Of a stretch of 64,000 nt of DNA, positions 21,687-37,000 are shown piece after piece (within the stretch, counting starts at the first letter, position 1; each line of letters starts with the position of its first letter). Location: the NCBI GenBank assembly GCA_034336665.1, contig CM067570.1, positions 16,847,502 through 16,911,501 on the forward strand, in the 5' to 3' direction. Under the pieces are notes generated by a model. That model was given only the letters and a program-made list of their open reading frames with translations, was not told the DNA's origin and did not search any database. Position numbers and translations under genes: made by a program. Origin of the DNA: Luscinia megarhynchos. Taxonomy: Eukaryota; Chordata; Aves; Passeriformes; Turdidae.

Positions 21687-24600
21687 CATTGAGGAGAGAG
21701 ATGATACAATTTATATCATTACAACCAAGACCAGATTCTGGCTTCTAATATTTAACGTAGTACTTGCTGTAATGTGGTATATATGGCAATTTGAGTTGTG
21801 TATAAAATTGACATGCTGGCCTTTCAAATTTTGCAGCTGTAACTTCCATCCATTTAATAAAACAGTTGAGCTGTGGCACTTGCCACAGTTTCCATGGTTA
21901 CAAGCTCACTGTCTTTAGTAAACAGAAAATAAGCAATTTAAGACTGTTCCATTAGAGCTAAAAATAGAAGTGCTGCAGGCCAACCATTGCAACATAGACT
22001 GGTTAAACAGAAGGGCTGGAGAGAATTTAGAAAAATCTTTGTGGTTTTAGCTAACAAATAAAATACATACTGAGTTCAAAAAGTCAAAATTATATTTACT
22101 GATTTTATTGGAAGGAAATTATATGGGCATGAATATTTATAGGTTAAGCAGGTATCCCCCAATATGTGAATGTGGGGCTTGGCTGAGGCGTGCATGGCTT
22201 TGAATAACACCGAACTTCAGTGGATCAAATGTTTTTCAGCATTTGCAAAGAAGGATGATGAAGACATTTCTTTAAAAACTTTCAACAACAGTGAAGACGC
22301 TCCAAATTCTTGTATGAAAAACTCTGACAAGTAAACTTTTAAAAACGACAAATCCCAAACAACTAATTTGATTCAGCCTTCCTGGGAACAAAATCTTTAC
22401 AGGCTATTTTATATGCCAAGCTCAAAAGATCCCTGAAAAATGAGGCATTTAGCTAATTGTCCTAATTCTGCAGAATTACTGTGGTTCAAAAGAACCTTTC
22501 AAAATTCATCATGGTTTATCTACTTTAAAAAAAAAAGGAATGGAAGTAAGTCAAAACTTTTGTTTTTCCTATATGCTGTCAAGGTTCTAGTACCAAAAGT
22601 TTAAAAATTTGTCTTAGAAAACAAATACTGCAAATGGTGCAGAAGAATGACACCTGAAGTTGACTGGTTGAACTTTATTAATGAGACCAGTATAGCAAAG
22701 CATTTTGTATTCTTGAAAGGTTACAGACAAAGAAAAAGAAATTGAAAGAAAAAACAGTACCCAGGGAATATTTGCTCTGCTTTGTGTGGTTTTTGTGACT
22801 TATCCCTGAAGAAAGTCTTTTCTTTTATGCTTAAAATTCAGAAGCCTATTTACCTCCAGTTTGAAGTCCACTCTAAGCAAACACTGTGTTAGGTGATGTT
22901 TAGTTGGCATTTAGGGACAATTGCACTGGGGATGTGTATTGAATATTCAGGCAAAGCCAGTTTGTCAAATAATGAGGCATGATGTGTATTGTGATGTGGG
23001 GACCAATCAAGGACTAAAAATTCAATCTTTTCTGTTCCTATTCAAGCATAAGCCAGCAACAATACAGTATGTCATAAGGAATATTGTTTTCAGCAATTCA
23101 AAGCTGTATTTCTTTCTAAAATCATGCTAAGAAGTCTGCTTCTGTAATGCTATGTTGAAAAATAGTCATGCAAAATTTCACAAAGTTTTATGCTAAAGGG
23201 CTCCTTTAGCAGCAAATACCTTTGCAAACCTATTTTTCTCTTAACTAAAACTAGATATTTATTAACAGATTTTCACAACTTAGTCTTCTTTTTTTTATGA
23301 TAAAAATAAGGACTGAATCTGCCCTGAGAATATTTCCTAGCACTTTGTGATGTAGATCCACATCTCTAGAGACAGACACCACATAATTACTTGCTCAACT
23401 CAGTAATAATGAGTGAAAAAAATATTGGACAAATAATTCTGTCTGTTTGTATCTGCAGCTTTTTGCATCTTTGCCATTGGTGTAATTAATTCAGACCTTT
23501 GGAGACACCTGATTTGTAAACACTCTAAATTTTGTCAAAACTTTGGCTTATAGGAAAGAATTATCCTTGGATGTTCCTTTCTTTCCTGCTCTGAATTTGT
23601 TATGTAGCTGCACACACAAGGAATAAGAGAAAACTTGATGCTAATACTAAAGATGATTATATTGGTAGCCACAAAAAGCCTCTATTCCAGGAGTTTGAAT
23701 TGCAAGTGTTGCTGGTGCGTACTGGTATTAATTTTACTTTCTTCTAAAGGTATTGAGACTGAGACATTAAAAGGGTTTTAATCAAACCAGCTTTAAAAAT
23801 GAATGAAGAAATTAAGGATAACCCAAAGAAACTCTTGATTCCATTTTCACAATTGAATTAGTAGATAACAGCCCCACAGTATTTAAGTGTGTCTCATAAA
23901 TTTCCATACAGAACTTTGGGCAATTGGTTATAGAATTCTCTTTATCTTTTACCTGTATCTTCTGAGCTGAAAATAAACCCCCATGAATGGCAAGGGTGGG
24001 GAATCCACATGCTTCCTATAGCTGTGTGATTGTCTATTCTGAATCACTCACTGCAGAGAACAATTAAAAATAGATGGTAGATTGAAATATATTATATTCA
24101 TTTTCAACTGAATAGCTGTGTTTAAGGGGGATGGGTAGAGACCAGAAGAATGTATTTGGCTGATATTTATTAGGGACCTTACAGTGATTAAATGAGACCT
24201 ACTTCCTTTGACATTTTACTCCACCCTCCTTAGCAAATATTCATCCTGTCACTGAAATGGTTGCTGATACTAAGATTTGATTTATAGGACCATTTAGGTT
24301 TTGTAAGGTATTAACTTACAGTGTTTAAAGGTGAGGGAAGAATTTTTAAAGTAACAAACTAAGAAAAAAAATTGCCCTCTGGAGTCTGTGGACACGTTCA
24401 TTACTGTACGGGCAGATATTAATATCTCATTTGCTCTCCTTTTAATCCCATTTGTAATGTAATTAAATTGGCAGATAAATACTGTTCAACTGCTCATTCC
24501 AGCATTTCTTAGGCTACTGCATTGCTAAAATTATTGCTATCATGCTAATTATAATATCTACACCTACACTAATAGGCTATGGTGATTAATTGTAATGCTG

Positions 24601-27600
24601 AAAGAATTTTGTATGGGAGGAAAATTTCCTGCTTTGTTATTTAAGCAGCTATAAACATGTACAGAAGTTAGAGAGCAATTAAATATTTGTCAAGGAAAGA
24701 AAATGAAATTAAGTGAAAAAGAAACAAGCATCAACATGTTTATAAAGAAAAGACCAATAGAAAAGCATAGAGTAAAAAATGTTGAAAGCTGTTCATGGAC
24801 AGTAAAGATTTGTTTAGGTTTCAGGCTGCCTGTAGAATAATTCTCCTGAAACCAAAGCTGGGCCAGAAATTGCAAGGAAGGATTTTTTCTTTCTGTCTCA
24901 GCTTACCTTAAAACTACATTAGAATTTTGTCAGAGGGTCTTTGTCTAGAGCACAAACTGAAGTCAGGAGGCCTCATTCTGACAGTCAGTCTTGAACACTC
25001 AAGCTGGTCATTCTCAGAGATACACTCTTGTACATGCAGAGTAAGGGGAAAGCTGGATCTGAAATTGTTTTCTTGATGTGTTCTCATTACTGACAGTTTG
25101 GAAAGATGGTAGGATCAAACATGAGTGTTACTTGGAATTGCTTAGACTAAAATCTATTACATGTCTTTTTCTTCCAGAAGTATATAGCAAACACTATTAC
25201 TTTAGAAAAGCAGGGTCTCTGACTTGTTAATGGGGATATGTCTGTCTCTGTATATGCAGCTGAATATTTGGGCCCAGTTCCTTGTACCTATGTAAAGTTT
25301 CTGAGTGCATTGCACACTATTACCTGATGCAAAGAAGTCAGACATGGAAGGCCAGGGAGATTGCACATAGATTGCAAAGATTGCACATCTATTTAAAGAA
25401 CTTAATAATTAAGCCTGTAAACCCTTTGAAAATCAATTGTCAAATAACAGGGAGATTTTTCATTCTTTTGCCTTGTTTGTGTTGCAGACTATGTGAAAGA
25501 AGCAAATCCAATGCTTCTCATCTTATTTGTGTAGTTTAAATACTTCTTTTGCAAACACTTTCTGTATAGTTACAGTGAACGTGAGATATACAACACTTAA
25601 TGCATTTCATAACTAAAGATTTTAACAGGGAAACATTGCAAACAACAGTGCTACTTTAGAAGGAAGGGAACTCAAATATTTCACTGAGAAATTTTCAAAA
25701 TTAATTATTTATTATTTTTAAGGGATAATATTAAGAAGTGATTTTTTTTCTACATCGCGTATCATATCTGTGAGAAAAAAATGTTTTTAAATGTGTGTTT
25801 TAGTGATAACATATTAAAAAGTAGTTTTCAGGATTAACAGTGAATAGTAAATCCAGTTTGCTCAACTGTGTGATACACTTGAACTGAGGACATTTTAAAG
25901 GAGATCTTTTATTTTGGTTTTTTTTTTAGATACTACAGTGTGGATATACTTGACTAGAGTTTTCTTTCTATTAACAAAAGAGAACTCAGAATGTAATATC
26001 TTAAAACATATAGCATCCCAATGTGGGACAGTAATAAAAAATTACCAGTGTCCAATGTAATTGGACGTAGGTCAGTACCACCTGAGAAGGGTCAGTGATG
26101 AAAGATCAGATTCATTTCTGAAATTGAAGAGATGGGTGAAAAAAAACATAATAACTTGGCTCAAATAACAATTTTAAACATAAATCTTTGCAAAAACAAT
26201 GAGGTGAGAAATAATGGTTCTCATTTCTTATTTTTAGCTAGTTGGCTAAGTGTTAGGAAATATTTAATTACATTTGCTAAAATTAAAAATGTCTTTTTTC
26301 TTTACTTTTCCCCCTCAATTTTTCTTTATTTCTACCTCTCTAGTTCTTTTTTTCCTCCTAGATATTATTTTCTAAACCCTCATTAAAAGCTATACACCTC
26401 TGGGCATTCAACTGAGAAATGTCTTATTATGTTCATGAGAAAAGGGATCTCAGGTTTGTTGAATATTGCCCAGCTTGCAGAAAATGTGCAGACTATAACT
26501 TTTTTTGTGAAGGTAACCTCATTTATTTCCCCAAATTAAACTATATAAACTATTTTAAGAACTGAATAATCTTATAAAGCAAAATGGAACTGAAAAAAAC
26601 TCTAACAAAAACCAAAACCAAACCACAAAACGAAACCCACAAAAACCCCCAAGAACTCAATTTTTGTAATTTGTTTCATTTATTCAAGGTATTGGTCCAG
26701 AATACAATATGAAGCAAAAGAGTGATCCAGATTCTGTCCCCACTGACACTGTGCCATTTCAGGGACAGTACGGGGGGGGTTTTGTGATACAATTATTAAA
26801 ATATGTCAAAAAAGAAGAAGTCATTAAGTGGCCATACAGTATGAAGGTGATATAGAAAAAGAAATCAAAAGTAGGTCCCCTAAGGCAAAAGGGAAATGCT
26901 GCGATTTCTGCAAATTTTCACAAGTGTAATGTACATTCAGTTCCACTGGCCAAGTGGAAGGATTACCATTTTCTAAATATAGGTGCCTTTCTTGTTGAAA
27001 TCATATCCTTGGAAAATCACACTCATGGAAACAGCGGGAAAGTCAACCCTGAAAGCTGATGGAAGTAGTCGAGCTACTTGGATTATAAAACAATTGTCCA
27101 GGACAAACAAAGTAGTGGCATTTAAGAGTTCTTTGTAATACAGAATCATGGGATTTTGAATGCATATTAATAAATGTGGTGGGAGGTCTATGTACAAAAG
27201 GTTTGCCAAACACACCAGCAAATATTAAACTTCTTGTAAAAGAAAAAGAACCTGTTTCTCGGTGTGAAACCTTCAAGCCAAACTTAATGTAATTTTAATT
27301 CAAGTTCTCATTAGAAATTATAAATATGAATAACTTACTGGACTAGAAATTCATGGCTGCCCTAGGGGTGGTTCTCATGACCTGATTGCAATCAGTTTAG
27401 ACAAACAAAGAACAATCCCAAGCAGCAAAATAGTGGTTCTTCTAAATGGGTAATTTTCTATGGTTGAGAAAAATGTAGGCAGAAATAATTGGGAGAAGTC
27501 AGACAAATATATGAATGAAAAATTGAAATTCTTAATGAGAATGTTAAATAACTGAAGTGTAACAATTCAAAGATGCTGAAGATCTTAGCAAGTCCATCTG

Positions 27601-27802
27601 CACTGAGTGCAAAAGTAAGGGTAACAAAAAGGGATTAAAAGCTACATAGCAAGTGGAGAATAGAGAAAATAAATATACATCTGTGGGAACTGAGAGGTAT
27701 GAAATACCTCAGGTGGAAAAAGGAATGTGACAACTAAGGAGACTAATGAGACTAAGTGAATACGCTCATTAGTGAATACAAGAAGCAAAGAAATAGCTCT
27801 AG

Positions 27803-28022
27803 TATCAGGAAGAAATTCTTTACTGCGAGGGTACTGAGGTTCTGTAACCGGTTGCTCAGAGATGCTGTGGATACCTCATCCCTGGGAGTATTAAAGGCCA
27901 GGCTGGATGGGGCTCTGAGTAACTTGTTCTAGTGGAAGGTGTCCCTGCCCTTGTCAGGGAGATTGGAAGGAGGGGATCTTTAAAGCCCTTTCCAACCCAA
28001 GCCTTTCTGTCATTCTATGATT
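27803..28022 (+). mobile_element. CR1 LINE 3' end, sense orientation
   Basis: The sequence follows the conserved avian CR1 3' region: atcaggaagaaattctttac, then cagagatgctgtggatacc, then ccaggctggatggggctctg, then ttccaacccaagcctttctg, ending in gtcattctatgatt. The last motif is the CR1 3' terminal repeat. It is a typical 5'-truncated copy of about 220 bp, lacking the reverse-transcriptase frame, and lies opposite to KCNH7 transcription. The start is approximate, because the homology fades to the left. Confidence 0.92.
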
Positions 28023-31000
28023 GTGCCAGCATCCATAAAAGGAACATAGTGCCAACGAAATTGTTGCATGGCAGTGAGCCTGACTTCAGTCGTAAGAAAA
28101 ATAAGGAAACCTGTGATGTTAGATTAATTTAGATAGAATACCTAACAGGAATGTAATTAATGTCACTCAGTGTGGTAATGCAGACATTATTAATGGAAAC
28201 AAAATCTCATTTGATGTTTATATTCTTTGTATAAAAAACCCAACCAAGTAGTCATTACAGACATATGCATTTTTAAGGTAGTCTACTGATTTTTATGCAA
28301 TATCCTAATAAAGGAATGCCACTATAATTGTAAAAAGCTCATTACATGGTTTACAAATTGTCTGAGAGCTTCTGAAAAGTCATTAATGGAGGATCAAATT
28401 CAGTGCCAGTTTCTAATGAAAGTCCTCAGAAATGACCACAGTAGCATTAATTTGCTTTGAAAAGATCAGAAGAAAAAATATAAAATCCTTCTATGAAATG
28501 CATGGATGCTTCATAAACCATTGTGAAATGGCTAATGATGTGCTAATGAGTCAAAATAGAAGCATTTAAATTACTCTGTAAGTGGGACATAAAATGCAAA
28601 AAATGCATTATGAAATGGTAAATTTAGTCAGACAGTTAAAAAACCAGGGCATGTAGGCTGAAATGAAAAAAAGATAGCTATAACCTGGAATGTACTGTCT
28701 CACAAAAGAAATAATAGGATAATATGTAAGAATAGTGAACAGAGCCTGAATAAAGAAATAGAATGAGAAGTCAACCTTTCCCTATATATATGGCACTTAG
28801 GGGACTAAAACTGGATTGCTGCATACATTTTCTGGCATCTGAATTTTTAAAGTCCATTGAAAAATGGAAGGGGACATAAAAATGACCAGAGGTATAGCAT
28901 TCTTCAGAATGGTGTGAATCTTAAAGATGTCAATCTTTGTTTAGTGAAAAGTGGTTTGAGAAGTGACTTGCATTAAAATCAGTAACTTCATGGAAGGAGT
29001 GCTGAATACTAAAGAGCTGTTGAGCCCAGCAGAAAAAAACTGATGCCTGGAAGTTAAAACAGATAATTCAAGCTATATCCTCTGGAAACAGAGGATCAGA
29101 GGAAGCAGTGGTTACTCCTCTCTTTGTGTTTTTAAATCAAGACTGGAAGAAACAGACAAGTCCTTTTATTCAACAATATCACCTATGTAATATTCATTTT
29201 CATAAAGTTCTAACATTTCTTCTGAATATCTCATTTCAATCAAGGAGGAATTCAGTGCTCCCTGTCCCAGCTTCGCTCGGATTGCACAGTGCTCCATAAA
29301 CCAAGATGCTGCCTCTGTCCTTCCTGTACTTGGGATTAAAATTTCATGTGCTCTCCTTAGTCAATTGGTAAAATTTCAAAAGCTGTCAGATTTCAATGTG
29401 CTGATCTTAGTAAGAGGTGGGATTCCAGTGGAAGCAAGACCTGGTGACATGGGAAGAATACAGAGAGGCTACTTGCCACTGTAGAGAGAAATTTTGTGTC
29501 ATCAAAGCTTAAATGGAGTTAATAATCCTGATGATGATCCTGATGCTTCCTACACAGCATATTCTGTGATTCAAGTGTTCAATGGGATCCCATTTAAGCA
29601 TGTTTTGGCACATCCTTTTGTAACTGGGGTGTAGCAGTGGATTAATTCACAAAGCAGGATTCCTAACCTCTTCCTTTCTCCTACTGATGGACATAGCAGC
29701 AGATGGCTGTGGGATCCGTATGCCTGTTTTTCCCTCAGATGCATCAGCAGTGCTAAGTCAGTACTCACCAGGGCAATGTGTGTGGAGATGCTGTGCCTCT
29801 GTTTTTCTCATTCTCTGCTTATCAGCAAAGGGCAGCCATTCCCTACACTGACCCTCCCAATAGTGATTGCTGGAGAATGTGTTTTTTGCTGTCTGGGCTG
29901 CAATCGTTGCTCAAATAGCAGTTTTCTGTCTCCTTTAGGAAAAAGGCACAGGACAGATGGTGATGCAGGGTGAAAGAACTGCCAGTGCAAAATTGTAATC
30001 ATTAACTACATCTCCCCAAAAATAATAAATATTTATCTGTCAGAATGAAATCTCCCTTGTGAAATGTTAGAACTTTCCTTTGCAATAATTCTTTTAGAAT
30101 AAAAGCTCTTTTCATCTACTAACATATCCACCTGATTAACTAAGAGCGTAACTGTTCCTGGACATGGCAGTGGAATTTATTCTTTATTTTTGAAAGTAAA
30201 TCCAGCTTAACATCCCCTAACCTTCACAGAAAGCTCATGTTCTTAGGTTGGAATCATGCCCTTAGTATCCATACTTGATGGCTTCACATGATGTCCTGAC
30301 TACCCATATGTATGTCCATCTGTTAGGCTGGCATGGTGCCCTCCCACAAGTCGCTGGACTTTGGCCCTAGGACACGGCTGAGGACTGAATGCTTACTTAA
30401 ATACTTATGTGACTTCCTGTCCGTGTGGGCGTGTGCATGTGTGTGCTGTAACCCTCCTGCTTCTAATGGACAGGATAGAAGGTATTTGCCTAATTTGCTT
30501 CAGACAAAACAGTCTAAATGTAACCCAGAACAAATTTAGATAGGGAGTGTTTTTGATAAAAAAATGATAAACAGCTCCATAGAGTGAGTTGGATTTTCCA
30601 AGCTGAGTATGTAAATCTAACTAGTTTACTGGCAAAGCATTCCTTTTTCTTAGGAAGAAAGGTGGGGGGAGGAGAAAAACAATGGTAATTAGTAATTTTG
30701 AGACAGACCATTAAAAAGAACGTTTTCATGTGCTAAACCCTAAATGGAGATGGGTTTAGAAAGGTATTCTTCATAAAAGGGCTGTTTTTTTGAAAGTCTT
30801 CACATAGTGTTTCAGCTTGCTCATCATGATTTTATTTTTCCAGCTTTGTGATTTTCTTATCAACTGCTTCTGGGTGGCTTAGAGTTTGGAGCATTCATCC
30901 AGGCTCAATCCACATAAGCAAAATGTGTGATTCCAAAGTCCTGTCTCTGCAAACCCTACAGCTATTGACTCAGGCTCCCCTCCAGGAGATGCTCAGTCTG

Positions 31001-34000
31001 CTGCTTTTCCTTTCTAACAAATATGCATGCTTCCTAAGAGATCCTATTAGGCTGTAGATCCCTTAGCATCTCTTGTTGAATTTGCTACACAATACACACA
31101 GTTTTGACTTCTGATTTACTACTGGGACAACAGAGAAAGGAAAAAATATAGGTGCAGTACAGCACAAAATCAGTTAAAACCCAAATGAATATTTTTGTAA
31201 ATGAATACAATTTTTTCCTGAAACATATTTTCTAATGTTTTCTGGAAGATGAAACTTTGGTTGCTGCTGACAGAAAGACTGTGCTCTGCCTCTTATACTC
31301 TTGTGGGAGTCTCTGGCACATTCATCCCACTCATGAACCTTTCTGTAGGAAAACAACTGAATAAGACTCAGAGTTTAAGGTCTTTTGCTTGCCATCTTGA
31401 CTTCCAGTTTCCTGTAACAGTCCATCAGCCTTCCATGCACATCTGTTTCAAATGCCTTACAGTAACTTGCTTAAGACATAATATGATTCAGGCACAGTGC
31501 AATATGGAATTCATAATACTAAATGATGCAGTGTTTGCAACCACAGCCCACTCTTGTCAAACAGCATGTTCCATCTGGTTCTTAAGACAACTTTAATAAT
31601 TTATTTAGATATCTGTATGAGAAGTGAATTCTGCCTATAATTTTGTTCTTTTTTTAATGGGCTAAATTGTAGTGAAATCCTGGCTAATAATCAAGAATAG
31701 AAAAGATTGATGCTAAGTCATCATGTGTCCAGCCTTGAAAATATCCTTTAGCAGAAACCTGTCAAATATAAGTCAAAGCACATTTATCTCATAATAATCT
31801 ATTTGCTGAATTTAAACCTTGTTGATTTGGAAATTTAATAACTCTAGACATTGGTTTTTTTTCAGCTTGTTAAACAGATGACCCTTAGCAATTGAGCAAT
31901 GCTTACTAGCATTTTCCAAGCATCTCCATCTTAGATTTGTTACTTCCATTGAACTCCATAAAAAGTAGGGATGTGTGACTTACATGTTACTACTTAACAC
32001 ATGTAAATTGGTGCCTGGCAATTTTCAGGACTTCAGAGTTTTACCTGCACAGTGCCCTTGAACTTACACATATTGAGAATATGCACCGTGCACACACTAC
32101 CTGCAAAGCACTGTAATCAAAGGTGAAGATCACCTGATGTCTTTTATTGTGTAACTGTCCTGTTTACAGCTGCATTGCTCAGCTCAGATTTTTAGATTGA
32201 TTTTTTTTCTTCCAGAGCTCTAACTTTGTGGGACTGTTGCATAGAATCAGTAAATTATTCATCATAATAAGACAAGAGAGCATTTATGATGAGGAACTGG
32301 AAGCAAAACTTAACTTCAGGTATTCTAAATTCTCTTTTAGAGCTTATAGATGTACGTCAGGGAAGCTCGTCCTAATAGGTAATAGTTAAATATCCTATAT
32401 GGATTCTTGAATAATTAATTAATGGTATGCAAGACTGAGCAGGTAAAAAAAGAACAGTAAAATAATAAGAAGAAACATGAGTACAGAAAATAACAGTCAA
32501 AACTTCACATTGTAGCTTCATTGTAACATTAAAGTTTGGTAGATGAACTCCAGATTTATTTTCTTAAATGCCTAACATTACATTATTTTCTAAGATTTAA
32601 TGAGTTGCACAGATTTTATGTGCTGATTGAGACACCTTTACAGCAAGGAATTAAAATGTGTAAATTACATTCTATTCACGTAATCTCTGATAATGTTTAA
32701 ATGGTCTATATATTTTAAGGTAATAATTTTTTAATATACACAATATGCATTTTTCTGTGGGGTGAAACCATTACAGTCTATTGTAAGCTCATCCTTTTCA
32801 AATTGCAGTAGATAAATCTGTGATAATCTCCTTTGCAAGTATGGCATAGAACATGTTATAAATACCACAAGAAGGGCAAAATTTACTGTGCAGTAAAGGT
32901 CAAAGTGATAAAACCAATAAAGAGTATAATGACCCATTGGCTGTGATTCAGCTGGACACTTAAGCAGATGACAATTTTTTAGCTTGTGAGAGGTCCCATT
33001 GACTTAAGGATCCCGCTAAATATGTCAGCAATTTGTACTTTGTGCATTACTTTTTTTATATTATTTAGACATTGCAATTAAAATCTTAGCTTTGTGCAGA
33101 TATCTGAAATGACATTGGAAGAACTGAAGTATTTATGAAGCCCCTTGTGAATATGAGAAATTATTGAAAATTTAAAAAAAAAATATTTAGGGAAAAAAAT
33201 CTATCCATACAAACATGTAAGTTGAAGTCAAATATGTATTCCTGCCCTGGTTTTTTCTACTTTTGAAAAACTTATAATTAGGAGTTCACTCCTCATATTT
33301 CATTTCTACTTTCATCAGGCATAGACTTCAAGAAAGCAGAGAAAGGTGGGTAAATGCCTCCCTGTTTTCAGTGCCACCACAGCCTGGTGAGGCTCACTCT
33401 GAGTCAGAACTGTGGCCACACTGCCCCTGAACGCTTTGTGCCATGTTGATCAACAGAGAATCTGAATTTCAGCCTACAACTCTATGTGCTTACTCCAGTC
33501 TCTTTGCTTATCTTTACAACTCATTCCATACGTTCCTATAAATATGGATGTAAGGAAACTGTAGTGTTCCCTTAACTCAGAAGAAAGTCCTGCTTTGTGC
33601 CCCAGGGCAAAGTGTTATCAAATCAAATCTACTGGTGTCTGTGCAGCAGAAAATTTAATTCAGTTCCTGTTTTTTTTTTTTAATCAATTTCAGTATCCAA
33701 ATGATGAGCTTGATTTTCCTTAATACAGATCTTGAATGAGTTGCGCTTGATCTGTGCAAATGTGGGACAGGATTTCATACCCATGCTGTGCATTTTCAAA
33801 ACCAATGTCACAACTGTTTTGCATCCCTCTTTTGAAACTCCAAACTAGACTAAAGACTGGCTGAAAGTTATTACAGAAATACTTTTATTTGAGAGAAATT
33901 AAATTTTATTAATCTATATTTTTGATTAATGTAGAAATTGTATGACATTATATAAGAAGAACTTTTTACTTTTTCTTCGAAATAAAACCAAATAAAAGTA

Positions 34001-37000
34001 ACAATTTTTTTTTTTTGGTGGAGGGCAAAAACTCCTTTAAATGGGAAATACTAAACTGCTACAGGGCCAGATGTAAGTCGTAGTTTATTTATCCCCTCCT
34101 TGTATTTGCTGGATTCTCTGATTGTGTGTCATCTCCCATACTATCTTATAATGTAGCAATTATTTGAATTGGTAAAGAACTGTACAAGTGTTTAAAAAAC
34201 CCCTAAACCACCCAAAATTACAATGGCTGAGGAAACAAAATAATTCTCTATGCATTGTTTTGTATAAATATTTTTTCCCATTTCTTCTGGATGGGAAAGT
34301 AAAAATTTGGACTACCTTTATTAAACATTATTTTTTTTCTGTTAATTTTCTCCTTTCCGAGAAGTTTTGCATTAGCTTCTTTTAGACAGACTATATTTTG
34401 TAGTTGCACTGTGTGATTGGGCTTTCTTCAGTTTTATTGTGTTTGCATATGTGAGACTAGCAGCAAAATACTAATTTTAATAGATTGTACTTGTGCTGTA
34501 CAGTTGTAAATAATGTCCAAATCCCTCAACTAGGGAAACAGTTCTGGTTGGGGTGAAAATTCTCTCACTGCAAACTCAGGCTGTTTTCTTTTCTTGAGCA
34601 ACTCTAAAGTCAGAAGGCTCAAGTGCAGGATGACTTTAAAATGAGTGTATACAGTCTTTGGAACACATTATTTATTTCACATCAGAAAATGCAAGTCTAT
34701 GTACTTTTGAAATGGTACACTATTACTCTTCCCATATTCAAGCTTATTGTGTGTTCTGGCTAATCTTGTGCCACTACTGCAGTGGACTTCTAAAACTCCC
34801 TTTCAACCTTATGCTGCCATTTGACACCCAAGAAGAGCAGAGAGAATAATTTCACTAAATCATAACTAGCAAGGGAACCAAAGATATGGATGAAAGCAGA
34901 AATCAATCTTACATGAGAAAAAAGTGTAGGAACACAACATGTTCTGCATGCCAGCAGTTCTCAGGCTCAAAGGGAAGTCTAGCAAGCATTACAGATTGAG
35001 ATGTCTGGAAAAGTCATTGGACAAGAAAAGAAAATCCTCTCTTCCTTGCCAAAGCCTATTGCCTAAACCAAGGTAAGCATTAATCAAAATCAAAGTGTGT
35101 CTGCAAAGTAAAAAGTCAGTTCAGATCCAACTCAAAATATAGTCTGCTAATCCATCCATTACTCATGTTAGCATGAGCTTGATTTCTATGCTTTGCTGGA
35201 ATTTGTTATTACTAATTAATATTAATTTAATGAAACACTTTGTAGGTAATTATTTTACCTTGTTTAAATTCCCATTAAAGAAATATTTGGGGAGCGGTGC
35301 AACAGACCATAGAAATGCTTTCATGGTAATACCTCCCCAAAGAATCTGAAAATGATATTATTTGCCCATGAGGCTTCCTTTAAGTGGTAGTAAAATGCAT
35401 GTAGTAAAATCCCGATTTAGGCACTTGCTGGCATTGTCTGTCTGAACTACGCTTTTGGAATACATTTGCAGTTGAAAGGGTATTATGAAATGTTTAAGTA
35501 GGTATTATATTTGACAGAAGCCAAAAACCAGCACTAGAAAACTATACATTAGAAAATGAGGAGTTGTATTGCTTGCACAGTCTAAATTAACATATGTAGT
35601 CTGAAGAAACACATGTGCATGTATTGTTGGTGGAAACTTTGAAGATCTATTAAAATTTAAATAAAGGGAATATTTATAAATACCTTATGAAATATAACAG
35701 AGATAACTTTATCTAATAGTTTACTACATCAGAAATGCAAAGAATAGTATGCAACACTTGAGGACTACTTTTTTACTAAACTGCAATCTTCAGAATTGTT
35801 CCTACAGAAATATTGTGTGGGTTATGTCTTGATGCAATACTCAGAAGGTGGGGAAATGAAGGCAGGAATACCATATTTTGCTAAAGGGTGTTTGTACTCT
35901 TTCTATTTCACTAACCCTATCCTTTTGCCTGAAACAAAATTAATAAGTTGGAGTTTTTTTCTGTTTTGTTGTTGCCTGTATTTCCCACCCACATGAAGAG
36001 TAAATATCACTGTTTATCAGCTGTAAATAAAGTGTTTCTATCAGAGCTCCAGTCCAGTCCAGTGTCTGGACTCTGTTCCAGTTTGCAGCTAGAATGCTTT
36101 GGACTAGTATTATCCAATGTATTTCTTTTCACGTGGCAGAGGGAGAATTCTTCCTAGTTTCTCAGAATGCTGTGGGTGGGAAGTCAAAATGTGCTCTTGA
36201 AATGGCTAAGGCCTACTTTTATAAGCTGACATGGTATCTAATGAAGAGGACAATTTAATATGTTTTTAGTAAACATTCAGTTATGTCTAATTCCTTCTAG
36301 TCCTGAACTCTTCATACTTTTGGGCCTGCATTGAAGCACAATATTGCACATCTGCAATTGCCATGCAGTAAGATACAAAATGTGAATAACTGTTTACATT
36401 GGTTTTCTGAATCACACAAGGATGTTTTAAGTTTTCCCACACTATTTAATACATCGTTATTTATAATTTCCCCATTGCAACATGCGTCAGAAATATTCAG
36501 CCTTATTCTCACCCTCAGGAAACACCAGTAGAATTTTCTAAACAGTCAAGATATATCGAAATTTTGCCTCTACTGCAGACAGAATATTCCCTAAGGGGCA
36601 CCATAACATCTGTGCTTTCTGCCAATGTGAGAAAACTGGTCATGCTACTGAAAAGAAACAGTGGTGGCACATGCAATGTACTTTGTCCTCCAATCTTTTC
36701 CCTTCCACTGGAAAAAGAAATGAAAAATATCTTGCAAATCAATTTACACTAATAAAGTTTCTCATCTGTTTCATGAGATGGGGCTGGAAATATTTTCCTT
36801 GATAGTTTTCTAGGTGCCAGACAAAGTTCTAAACTGGCTGAAACAAGAATCTTAGAATAAAAGTATATATTCATCCTTCTCCCAGAAAAGGTGGCGACAT
36901 GTTAGGAAATAAAATATTCTATTAATAACAGTACTTATCCTCTCAAAATCCAATATATGCTGGTACAAAGTACTAGCTAAAAATTTAAAATTGTTTCCCT

